A stretch of DNA of 64,000 nucleotides from CAYJAY01 sp964368445 (lineage in GTDB: Bacteria > Bacillota > Clostridia > Oscillospirales > Ruminococcaceae). This document shows positions 55,146-63,428 of this stretch, one piece after another. The position numbers were made by a program, and so were the translations under genes. Under the pieces are notes generated by a model. It did not search any database. It saw only the letters and a list, made by a program, of their open reading frames with translations, and was not told the origin of the DNA. The stretch lies in NCBI GenBank assembly GCA_964368445.1, contig CAYJAY010000005.1:39970-103969 (forward strand), given 5' to 3'. Numbering within the stretch: position 1 is the first letter of the stretch; every line of letters starts with the position of its first letter.

Positions 55146-56696
55146 TTACAAGCCTACGCGACCCATGCGGTTGATAATCGTGTCTAACATCTCGTCTAAC
55201 GTTGTCATGACCCTTGCCGCCGCGTTGTATGATTTTTGATACATCAACATGTTTGCGGTTTCTTCGTCGCTGCTAACTCCCGACACGGCATCTCTTTGGT
55301 CTAAAAAGTCGTCCGCAATTTGTCCGTATGCTTCCTGTCTTCCGACGTTAAACGCTATGTCGGAACCGAGTTTGCTTAATAAGTTAACCTCGAAATCGAC
55401 AAACGATCCTTCGAAAACTTCGCCGTGTGACTCGAATGTAAACGAGTTGTCCACAAGAGTTGCGGCTATTTGTTGAGCAAAATCTTCGACGTTTTCGTCT
55501 TCGCTGAAGATGAAATATCCGGGACCTTCTGCGTTCCATTCGTCGCTTATCGTTATGTTCTCTGCGTTTACGAAATATTTGTTGGTAGCGCCCGTCTCGT
55601 CTTTTCCGCCGAGAAGAGTTTTGTAAACGGTGTTGCCCGCCGCGTCTTTCAACGGACCGCCCGTTGCGGGGTCTAGCTCGGGGAGCGTCGTGTTTGCAAG
55701 ATCCGCCAAAGCGTTCGCAAAGTTGTCCATCTGGTCACGATAGTACGGGATACCTTGATACGGCTCGTCCGCCTTGTCTTGTACGTTTGTTCCGCGTCCG
55801 TTTAAGTAGTGGATAGAAGCGAGAAGAGTTCCGCCGGTTAACCCGATGCTTTCCCCTGTCGAACTCCATTCGATTACAACGGTGTTGTTGTCGTTTTTAA
55901 TTAGGTTTAAGTTGTCGCTTTCTTTGCCGTCAACGACATAATGTTCACCCATCTGAACGTCAACCGTTCCGTCTTCGTTTTCGGTGACTGTTATGTTTCC
56001 GTACATTGCGAGTTCGTCGAGAAGAAGGTTTCGCTCGTCGTAAAGTTCGTTTGGTCGGAAAAATTCGTTGTCCGGGTCGCTTAAAACCACCGCATCTTCG
56101 CTTATGACCTTGTTAAGGTGTGCAATCTGTGCGGTTATCTCGTTAACCCTGTCCACGTCAACCGATAGGTCTTCAATGTGTTGCTGTGCCGCGTTTGTAA
56201 GGTTTGTGTCTATCTGTCTTAAAACTTGGGTTATGTTTTTGAATTCCGACATAACGACGTTTGCTTGTGCATGTGACGTTGGGTCTTTGATGAAATCGTT
56301 AAGTGCTTCGTAAAGGTTTTTAATTCCGCCGTAAAGTCCCGATTCGTCCGTTATGTCGTTTCCGTCGCCGATTGCGACTTGGATGCTTTCAAGCAGTTCG
56401 GCGCTTTTTCCGTGGTAGGCGGCGTTTGAATATTCTTCGCGGAAACGTTGGTCGACAAATATGTCGCGGAGTTGTTCAACCCCAACGGCTTGGGAGCCTT
56501 GCCCCGCAAGACCAACAGTTCCGTTGTTGATCCTTTGAAGATCGTTGTTAACCGCAACCGAGGTAACCTCGACACGTTGCCTTGTATATCCCGCCGTGTT
56601 GACGTTGGAAAGGTTGTGTCCAACGATATCCAACGCTTTTTGATTTGTATATATAGCGCGCTTTGACATCTCAAAGCCCATAAAAGTTGGTCGCAT
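55146..56696 (-). CDS. flgK: Hook-filament junction protein FlgK (HAP1)
   Basis: 516 residues. N-terminal ALDIVGHNLSNVNTAGYTRQRVEV is the rod-hook family motif and the C-terminus has NMLMYQKSYNAAARVMTTLDEMLDTIIN. It forms the first junction layer over the hook. The length is typical. Ribosome site AGGAGAAAG. Confidence 0.96.
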   Translation of the reverse strand: MRPTFMGFEMSKRAIYTNQKALDIVGHNLSNVNTAGYTRQRVEVTSVAVNNDLQRINNGTVGLAGQGSQAVGVEQLRDIFVDQRFREEYSNAAYHGKSAELLESIQVAIGDGNDITDESGLYGGIKNLYEALNDFIKDPTSHAQANVVMSEFKNITQVLRQIDTNLTNAAQQHIEDLSVDVDRVNEITAQIAHLNKVISEDAVVLSDPDNEFFRPNELYDERNLLLDELAMYGNITVTENEDGTVDVQMGEHYVVDGKESDNLNLIKNDNNTVVIEWSSTGESIGLTGGTLLASIHYLNGRGTNVQDKADEPYQGIPYYRDQMDNFANALADLANTTLPELDPATGGPLKDAAGNTVYKTLLGGKDETGATNKYFVNAENITISDEWNAEGPGYFIFSEDENVEDFAQQIAATLVDNSFTFESHGEVFEGSFVDFEVNLLSKLGSDIAFNVGRQEAYGQIADDFLDQRDAVSGVSSDEETANMLMYQKSYNAAARVMTTLDEMLDTIINRMGRVGL

Positions 56697-56728
56697 GTTT
56701 CTTTCTCCTATTATCTATGTTAATAAGG

Positions 56729-57193
56729 CTACACTTTTTCAAAAAAAGTGGGGGAGCCGGAAGATCCCGATGTTTTCTTTCCGTCTAAACCATAAAGATT
56801 TTTGTTGTCTGCTTTTCCTTTTTCCAACAAGAGCGAAAGATTGTTCGCAATGTCAAGTGAAACTTTGTTTGAATATGAGAGTTTTTTATAACTTTCGGTC
56901 AACCGGTCAATCGCCACCGAAACGTCTTTCTTGTCTTGGTTATCAAGCGTTTGCAAAAGTTGTTTCGCGGTCGTGTTTAAAAGCCCGTGTTGTTCAAAAA
57001 TTTTCAAACGTTTTTCTTCAAGCTGTTTAAGTTTCATGACGTTAGCTTGCTTTGTGTTCATATAGGTGTTGATCTTGTCGTTTTTCTTTTGCAAAAAAGC
57101 GTTTCTAAGCGTTCCCTCAAACTCGTTCATTTTGTCGAGATGGTCAGAAATCTGATTTGAAATTTCGACAATGTCTTTTGAAAGCTCTGTCAT
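56729..57193 (-). CDS. flgN: FlgN-like export chaperone
   Basis: 154 residues, all helical, rich in Lys/Asn, with MKLKQLEEKRLKIFEQHG and SYSNKVSLDIANNLSLLLEKGK blocks typical of FlgN-family chaperones for FlgK and FlgL. Its place between flgM and flgK supports this. Ribosome site GAGGGG. Confidence 0.85.
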   Translation of the reverse strand: MTELSKDIVEISNQISDHLDKMNEFEGTLRNAFLQKKNDKINTYMNTKQANVMKLKQLEEKRLKIFEQHGLLNTTAKQLLQTLDNQDKKDVSVAIDRLTESYKKLSYSNKVSLDIANNLSLLLEKGKADNKNLYGLDGKKTSGSSGSPTFFEKV

Positions 57194-57232
57194 CTTTGCC
57201 CCTCTCTTAGCGTGTCTGCGTTGTTTTGACGG

Positions 57233-57550
57233 TTAAAGCGAATACAGCTTGTTAAGAACTCTGTCCGCGATTTCAAACCCGGACACGGGGCAACATTCGC
57301 CGGCGTATACCTGTTTAAGTTGTGCGACGCGTTCCGAAACATTTGGTTGTTCCGCTTTGTAAGTTTCGGAATATTTCTTAATCTCTTGATTTAGCTTTTG
57401 TTGAAACGAGCCTTTAGAGCTTATCTCAATCTTATCCGACCCGAACGTTTCATTCGTTTCGAGTTTTTTTTCAGGGGGAACATAACTGCTTTTGCCGATT
57501 TCGGAATTTGTCAGCATTGTTATATTGCCATACGTGTTTGGTATCTTCAT
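57233..57550 (-). CDS. flgM: Anti-sigma-28 factor FlgM
   Basis: 105 residues. The disordered N-terminus is followed by DKIEISSKGSFQQKL and a helical C-terminus ending VNERVAQ-like SERVAQLKQVYAGE and GFEIADRVLNKLYSL, the sigma-binding part. FlgM holds sigma-D/28 inactive until hook completion. First gene of the leftward flgM-flgN-flgK-flgL-yviE operon. Confidence 0.93.
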   Translation of the reverse strand: MKIPNTYGNITMLTNSEIGKSSYVPPEKKLETNETFGSDKIEISSKGSFQQKLNQEIKKYSETYKAEQPNVSERVAQLKQVYAGECCPVSGFEIADRVLNKLYSL

Positions 57551-57577
57551 GTTGTTAGAACTCCTATTCCATTAACA

Positions 57578-57603
57578 ATATCGAGAACGATTTTTAAACA
57601 TTA
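57578..57603 (-). promoter_or_regulatory. Possible sigma-D (sigma-28) promoter of flgM
   Basis: On the minus strand TAAT, 14 bp, CTCGATAT, against a consensus TAAA-15-GCCGATAT. The -10 lies 28 bp before the flgM start. The flgM operon of Bacillus has a sigma-D promoter, which agrees. Confidence 0.35.
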
Positions 57604-57982
57604 CAAAATTAACAAAAATAACTTATAAACAATTTATTCCCCAAAATCACAAAAATGAAATAGCTGCTTCAAGAAAAGTTTTAATAATAGATATTTAACA
57701 GATAATTTTAGACTGTCGAAAGACCCTATTGCAAAACTATGTTTTATCAAAATTTAGATTTTATATGTCACAGTTGTTTTTCGAAAGTTTTTAAAAAAGA
57801 CATATAATAAATTTGTATGTTTGTAACAAATGTTATATAATTCGACAATAAAATTATAGAGCTTTTACAAAAATTAAACGATTTATTTTTGAATATCATG
57901 TTTTTTCGCCTAAAATTTGCCTAAAAATTGTTCGCTAATAATAAAATTAATAATATAACCGATTTTTATTAAAAAACTTCTT

Positions 57983-58011
57983 TTGACTTTTATATATAAT
58001 AAGATTAAAAT
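57983..58011 (+). promoter_or_regulatory. Sigma-A-type promoter of the fliE-fliI operon
   Basis: TTGACT (57983-57988), exactly 17 bp, TAAAAT (58006-58011), 75 bp before fliE. Confidence 0.65.
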
Positions 58012-58086
58012 ATATAAAGAAAAATGCGGTATTATCGATTTTTATGTCGAAACTATATTTTAATTTGTGATGAAAGAGGATTAAAA

Positions 58087-58389
58087 ATGATTAACAAGAT
58101 TTCAGCGGTAGATTTTTTTGAGCATGATCTTTCGCCGAGCAAAGCTCAAGAGCAAGAAACAAACGACACGTTTTCGTTTAAAGATTTTTTAAGTGATGCC
58201 ATCAAAGAAACCGAGGCGCTTCAACAACAAACCGAGCAGGACGGAATAGCGCTTTCGCTAGGCGAAATCGACAATGTCGCCCAGGTTCAAGTTAACTCGC
58301 TTAAAGCGAGCGCAATGTTGCAAACGACGGTGCAACTGACCTCGAGAACGGTTAGCGCATACAAAGAAATCATGGGTATGCAGGTTTAG
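58087..58389 (+). CDS. fliE: Flagellar hook-basal-body complex protein FliE
   Basis: 100 residues from ATG 58087, with AGAGGA upstream. The C-terminal block (VQVNSLKASAMLQTTVQLTSRTVSAYKEIMGMQV, described) is the FliE signature. FliE links the MS ring to the proximal rod. An in-frame ATG at 58024 would add a stretch with no family match. Confidence 0.93.
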   Translation: MINKISAVDFFEHDLSPSKAQEQETNDTFSFKDFLSDAIKETEALQQQTEQDGIALSLGEIDNVAQVQVNSLKASAMLQTTVQLTSRTVSAYKEIMGMQV

Positions 58390-58451
58390 CAGGTATAATT
58401 TGCAGATGTTCATTAACGAATTAATAACTTTTTTGAAGGGTAAGATTAACC

Positions 58452-60023
58452 GTGAAGTTTGTTGAAATTGACAAGATTTTTGGTTCGATTAAAAACCAAA
58501 TTGAGACGATGTCCAAAAAACAAAAGATTATGTCGGTTTCGATATTCGGCGGAATTTTGTTGCTTGCCGTTATATTGACCGTCGTGTTAAACAGCACAAG
58601 CTCCGGATATGTTGCCTTGTATAACAACCTTGAAACAAGTGAAAAATCGACTATCTATAGCATGTTAACGACATGGGGCGCCGATGCGAAGTTTGACGCA
58701 AACGGCGATATATTGGTTCGCGAGGACGAGTTTGACATATGGTTGCTTCAGTTAGCGGCAGAAGGGCTTCCGAGAACCGCCCCGACATATGACCACTTTT
58801 CAAGCAACCTCGGCATGACGACGACCGAATCCGAAAGACAACAGTGGATATTGTATCAACTTCAAAGCGACATACGCGTGACGCTTAAACAGATACAAGG
58901 GGTTCAAGACGCAACCGTGCTTATCGACATGCCGGAACAAAGCAACTATGTTTGGGACAACGCGGACGAGGGCGAAAAATCGAGTGCGAGCGTTTTGTTG
59001 ACGTTTGAACAGGGTGTGACGATCGAGCCAAAACAAGTTTCCGCGATTAAAAACCTCGTTGCTTTTGCGGTTCCCGACATGCTTCCGGAAGACGTAACGG
59101 TAGTTGATTCAAGACAGTCTATCGAGCTTATGGAGTCGGAAGCGGACGAGACGTTGTCTGTCGAAGAAAACATCGAGTTTGAATATGCGGCACAGTCGCA
59201 CATAGAGGAAAACATAGTTCGACTTTTAACCCCAAGGTACGGAGCAGACGGGGTTGTTGCAACCGCTAAAGTTACGATTAACTATGACGCAATGTTGTCC
59301 GAGATAGTCGAGCTTCAAGAAGGCCCGGACGGCGACGGATTTGTAACGAGCACAGAGGGCGAATATACCCTTGACGAAGATGTTGACATAGGCGGCCTTG
59401 TCGGAGAAGAAGACAACACAGACTTTCCACAGTATTCCTATGCAGGAACCGACAATGAAGACGCGACGCATTTCCGTTGGGACACCGAGATAGACTATTC
59501 CTACATAAAAACCCAGATAGAAAAAGGCCAAGCAAGGCTTGAAAGAGCCACCGTTTCGGTATTGGTTAATGAACCAAGCCTAACCGAAGCGAGGCGAGAA
59601 GAACTCACAAACCTCATATCCAAAAGCGTTGACATTGAACCCGATTTAATTTTTGTTTCGGGCTTCGAGTTCGCGGTTGAGGAAGAGGGCGGAACGCTCA
59701 CAGCGGAACAGATTCAAATGTACGCGATAGTCGGCGGTATCTCGTTCTTAGTTCTCTTAATAATAGGTATTATACTTTTCTTCTTACTAAGGAAACGTGC
59801 GAAGAAGGCGGCGGAACAAGCAGAGATTCAAAACCAACTCGACATCGAAAAGAGCAAAAAAGAGATAGAAGATTACAAAAAACAACTTGCGTCGGCGGCA
59901 CAAGCAAGCGACAACCCAACCAACGATGCAATTGTCGAAGAGATACGAGACTTCGCGCAAGAGAATCCCGAAATTACGGCTAACTTACTAAGATCATGGA
60001 TGAAAGAGGGTGACTGGAGTTGA
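58452..60023 (+). CDS. fliF: Flagellar MS-ring protein FliF
   Basis: 523 residues from GTG 58452. First membrane helix about 30-48 (MSVSIFGGILLLAVILTVVL), YscJ-like ring-building domain with GLPR...YDHFS and YQLQSDIRVTLKQIQGVQDATVLIDMP (described in parts), second membrane helix about 430-455 and a C-terminal FliG-binding tail ENPEITANLLRSWM. It overlaps fliG by 4 bp. Confidence 0.95.
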   Translation: MKFVEIDKIFGSIKNQIETMSKKQKIMSVSIFGGILLLAVILTVVLNSTSSGYVALYNNLETSEKSTIYSMLTTWGADAKFDANGDILVREDEFDIWLLQLAAEGLPRTAPTYDHFSSNLGMTTTESERQQWILYQLQSDIRVTLKQIQGVQDATVLIDMPEQSNYVWDNADEGEKSSASVLLTFEQGVTIEPKQVSAIKNLVAFAVPDMLPEDVTVVDSRQSIELMESEADETLSVEENIEFEYAAQSHIEENIVRLLTPRYGADGVVATAKVTINYDAMLSEIVELQEGPDGDGFVTSTEGEYTLDEDVDIGGLVGEEDNTDFPQYSYAGTDNEDATHFRWDTEIDYSYIKTQIEKGQARLERATVSVLVNEPSLTEARREELTNLISKSVDIEPDLIFVSGFEFAVEEEGGTLTAEQIQMYAIVGGISFLVLLIIGIILFFLLRKRAKKAAEQAEIQNQLDIEKSKKEIEDYKKQLASAAQASDNPTNDAIVEEIRDFAQENPEITANLLRSWMKEGDWS

Positions 60024-61045
60024 GTCCGACAGCAACAGCAAGCAAAAAAATGTCCTCGATGAAAAGGGCGGCGGCGGTCGTCATAGCCCTTGGAGCGGGC
60101 AACGCCTCGGAGGTTTATAAACACCTTTCCAAAGAAGAGGTGGAAGCGCTATCGGTTGAGATAGCCCAGCTTAACAAGATATCCCCCGACGAGATGCAGG
60201 TCATTGTAGACGATTTCTATGGGCTTTGCGTAACCCAAAAGGTTATCCAAGACGGCGGCGTTCTCTATGCGAAAGATATCTTGGAAAAAGCATTCGGCCC
60301 ACAACTTGCAGGCGAATATATGGAACGCATTTCGCAATCTATGCAGACCAAATCGTTTGAATTTTTGCGAAAAGCTACCCCGAAAAATATCCTTATGATG
60401 ATACAAAACGAACATCCGCAAACGATGGCGTTTGTCCTGTCGTACACACGGCCGGAGCAAGCCTCTAAAATTATTTCGGAACTGCCAAAAGTCATTCAAC
60501 TTGACGTTATAAAAAGAATTGCAAACCTCGACAGCGTTGCTCCCGACATGGTGGAGATAGTCGAAAGAGTTCTCGAACGCAAGTTCTCGGCGGTTGTTTC
60601 GTTCGACATGACCAAGATAGGCGGCGTAGACTATGTCGCGGACATCATCAACCATTCCGATCGTTCGACCGAAAAATATATATTTACCGAACTTGGCAAA
60701 ACCGATCCCGAACTTTCCGAAAATATCAGAAAACTCATGTTCGTATTCGACGATATCACGATGCTCGACGATATGTCTATCCAAAGAGTTCTCCGCGAAG
60801 TCGACCGTCAAGATCTTGCTATCGCAATCAAAGGTTCAAGCGAAGACGTCAAGAATCTCTTGTTGTCCAACATCTCGGTCAGGGTCAAAGAGGGAATTCT
60901 CGAAGACATCCAATTCTTGCGCAATGTCCGCATGAAAGACGTAGAGGAAGCCCAACAAAAGATAGTTGCCTTGATAAGACGACTCGAAGAAGAAGGCGAA
61001 ATTGTCATATCGCGCGGAGGCGAGGAGGACACAATAATTGCCTAG
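60020..61045 (+). CDS. fliG: Flagellar motor switch protein FliG
   Basis: 341 residues starting at TTG 60020, inside the fliF stop region. FliG blocks are AAAVVIALGAGNASEVYKHL, NEHPQTMAFVLSY (near 133), GGVDYVADIINHSDRSTEKY, and the C-terminal torque helix VLREVDRQDLAIAIKGSSEDV. It couples stator force to the rotor and binds FliM and FliF. A TTG start with AGAGGG upstream implies translational coupling. Confidence 0.94.
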   Translation: MSPTATASKKMSSMKRAAAVVIALGAGNASEVYKHLSKEEVEALSVEIAQLNKISPDEMQVIVDDFYGLCVTQKVIQDGGVLYAKDILEKAFGPQLAGEYMERISQSMQTKSFEFLRKATPKNILMMIQNEHPQTMAFVLSYTRPEQASKIISELPKVIQLDVIKRIANLDSVAPDMVEIVERVLERKFSAVVSFDMTKIGGVDYVADIINHSDRSTEKYIFTELGKTDPELSENIRKLMFVFDDITMLDDMSIQRVLREVDRQDLAIAIKGSSEDVKNLLLSNISVRVKEGILEDIQFLRNVRMKDVEEAQQKIVALIRRLEEEGEIVISRGGEEDTIIA

Positions 61046-61937
61046 GTTATACAGAGGTGTTAAACACACCGAGAACCTTGACAGCATAAAGATACCCGAT
61101 CTTCCGGAGCCAACGCCCGAAACCGAACAAACTACGTCGGAAAACGAAGAGTTTGGCGAAACTTTAAGCGAGGATTACGACAACCGAGAGCTTACAGCGG
61201 AGGAGTTGCAACAAGGGTTTTTTGAAGGCGACTTTTCAGTGGACGAGTTTTCCGAGAACAATAATGTTATCGAGGTTTTCAAGCCGGAACCGAAAGTTTT
61301 GACCGAACAGGAACTTAAAGAACTTTACAAAGACGAGTTTGAGGCGTTACATCAAAAAATCGAACAAGAATATCGCGAACTTGCCGAACAACAAGCCAAG
61401 ATAGCTATCGAAGAGGCGGTTTCATCCGCGGTTGAACACGCGACAAGCGAAGCGAGCGAGCGAGCATATCAAAACACCGTTAACACAAGAAAGCTTGAAC
61501 TTGAAAAAAAGCTTGAAGAGATAGACGAAGTTTTGTTGCAACTTCAGCAAACACACGGGGATTTTCTCGAAAGATATGCCGACGAACTCAAATACCTTGC
61601 GGTTGACATAGCCGAAAAGTTTGTTTTAAACAAACTTGACGAAAACGACGAACTGCTTAAAAAATTGGTGTTCGAATCGGTGGCAGACGTTAAAAACTCT
61701 TCATGGCTCGAGATTGAACTTTCAAACAGCGTTTCTTCGATGATAGATGAGATTAAACAAGAACTCGACGAAAAGGGTTATGGCTCAAGATCTTCTGTCA
61801 CGACTAAGTTTAAAGATAAAGGAAAGATAAGCGTAAGCGGAGAAGAGGGAACGATTGTTGCCGATATCTCGGCGCAAGCGCAAAACCTCAAAGATCTTTT
61901 CATGGCGTACGACATCGACGGGAATGAAATTAAATAA
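61038..61937 (+). CDS. fliH: Flagellar export regulator FliH
   Basis: 299 residues from TTG 61038, overlapping fliG by 8 bp, with GGAGG 9 bases before. An acidic N-terminal part, a long coiled coil (about 88-180) and a C-terminal domain with LAVDIAEKFVLNKLDEN. FliH regulates the FliI ATPase and ties it to the C ring. A repeat element separates it from fliI. Confidence 0.88.
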   Translation: MPRLYRGVKHTENLDSIKIPDLPEPTPETEQTTSENEEFGETLSEDYDNRELTAEELQQGFFEGDFSVDEFSENNNVIEVFKPEPKVLTEQELKELYKDEFEALHQKIEQEYRELAEQQAKIAIEEAVSSAVEHATSEASERAYQNTVNTRKLELEKKLEEIDEVLLQLQQTHGDFLERYADELKYLAVDIAEKFVLNKLDENDELLKKLVFESVADVKNSSWLEIELSNSVSSMIDEIKQELDEKGYGSRSSVTTKFKDKGKISVSGEEGTIVADISAQAQNLKDLFMAYDIDGNEIK

Positions 61938-62077
61938 TTCGTAATGCGTAATTCGTAATGCGTAATTATCTAAAGTTTTTCAAAATACACCATTCAAATT
62001 ACGCCACGAAGTGGGCGCCAATTCGTCGTTACGACGAACCTTAATTACGAATTACGAATTAAGAATTACGCATTACC
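61938..62077. repeat. Heptamer repeat element in the fliH-fliI gap
   Basis: AATTCGT/AATGCGT heptamers (61938-61968), a cacgaagtg hairpin and a tcgtcgttacgacga hairpin (near 62024-62037), then the inverted cap ACGAATT/ACGCATT (62042-62076). A 155-bp spacer splits two genes that are normally adjacent. Confidence 0.8.
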
Positions 62078-62092
62078 AAGTGGGGTGCAGCA

Positions 62093-63427
62093 GTGCTAAA
62101 ACAAAAAAGCATAGACGAAATACTTGACCTTTCGAGTTACAGACAGATTATAAACTATTCCGACCTTAAAACCCATAGGGGAAGAATAAGCAAGATTCAA
62201 GGTATGACAATCGAGGTTATCGGTCTTCCCGGAAGCATTGGCGATGTATGCCATGTGCTTTTAAAAAACGGAAAAGACAAATTAATCTGCGAGGTTGTCG
62301 GAATTTCGGGCAACAAAACATATCTTATGCCATATAAAGAAACAGACGATTTGGGTTATGGCTACTCGGTTGTAAATACCGGCCGAAAACTCACTCTTAA
62401 CGTTTCAAATGAACTTCTCGGACGAACTATCGACGCACTTGGAAACCCAATTGACAACAAAGGCGAGATAAAAGCCGAAAAGACAATATTCACGGGTGGA
62501 ACCGTTTCAAATCCCCTTGAACGTCCTCCGATAAGCGAAGTAATCGAACTTGGCGTTAAAGCTATCGATTCGCTAATAACGGTTGGAAAGGGACAAAGGA
62601 TTGGAATTTTCGCAGGTTCCGGCGTAGGAAAAAGCACGCTTATGGGAACGATAGCTCGCAACGTGACCGCAGACCTTAACGTAATCGCGCTTGTCGGCGA
62701 ACGTGGAAGAGAGGTTGTCGAGTTTATAAATCGTGACCTTGGCGCAGAAGGGCTTAAACGCTCGGTTCTCGTCGTAGCAACGTCGGATCAACCGGCGATG
62801 ATGCGATATAAATGTGCACAAACCGCAACAGCAATCGCGGAATATTTCCAACAACAAGGCAAAGACGTTCTTTTGATGATGGACAGCCTAACGCGGTTTG
62901 CGATGACCCAACGTGAAATAGGATTGAACGCCGGAGAAGCGCCCGTCGCAAGAGGATACACCCCGTCGATATACTCGGCGCTTCCGAAACTTCTCGAACG
63001 TTCGGGCAACTTCAACAAAGGATCTATAACCGGTATATACACCGTTTTAGTAGAAGGGGACGACCCAAACGAACCTGTCGCCGACACCGTCCGAAGCATT
63101 ATAGACGGACACATTCTTCTCTCGCGAGACATAGCCGCAAAAGCCCATTACCCTGCAATCGATGTGCTAAACAGCTTAAGCCGACTTATGGCGACGATAG
63201 CGTCGCCCGAACATAAAAACCTTGCGAACAAATGTCGGAATTTGATGTCGTTATACAAAGAAAAAGAGGACCTCATCTCGATTGGCGCATATAAAGCCGG
63301 AACTAACCCGAAACTTGATGCCGCCATTGCAAGGATAGACAGGATAAACGAATTTTTGAGACAGGATGTCGAAGAGAGGTTTAGTCTTGAGGAGACGCTG
63401 TCCGAGTTGGAAAAAGCGGTTAGTTAA
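62093..63427 (+). CDS. fliI: Flagellar export ATPase FliI
   Basis: 444 residues from GTG 62093 with GGGGTG upstream. Walker A GIFAGSGVGKST (near 170), GERGREVVEF, Walker B LLMMDSLTRFAMTQREIG (near 255) and ARGYTPSIYSALPKLLERSG are those of F1-type export ATPases. It unfolds and delivers flagellar substrates with FliH. fliJ is not in the window. Confidence 0.97.
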   Translation: MLKQKSIDEILDLSSYRQIINYSDLKTHRGRISKIQGMTIEVIGLPGSIGDVCHVLLKNGKDKLICEVVGISGNKTYLMPYKETDDLGYGYSVVNTGRKLTLNVSNELLGRTIDALGNPIDNKGEIKAEKTIFTGGTVSNPLERPPISEVIELGVKAIDSLITVGKGQRIGIFAGSGVGKSTLMGTIARNVTADLNVIALVGERGREVVEFINRDLGAEGLKRSVLVVATSDQPAMMRYKCAQTATAIAEYFQQQGKDVLLMMDSLTRFAMTQREIGLNAGEAPVARGYTPSIYSALPKLLERSGNFNKGSITGIYTVLVEGDDPNEPVADTVRSIIDGHILLSRDIAAKAHYPAIDVLNSLSRLMATIASPEHKNLANKCRNLMSLYKEKEDLISIGAYKAGTNPKLDAAIARIDRINEFLRQDVEERFSLEETLSELEKAVS

Positions 63428-63428
63428 A

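Larger units (their letters stand above)
57551..58086. other. Divergent AT-rich gap between flgM and fliE
   Basis: No gene. It contains a likely sigma-A promoter toward fliE and a possible sigma-D-type promoter toward flgM, described separately. Confidence 0.6.
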
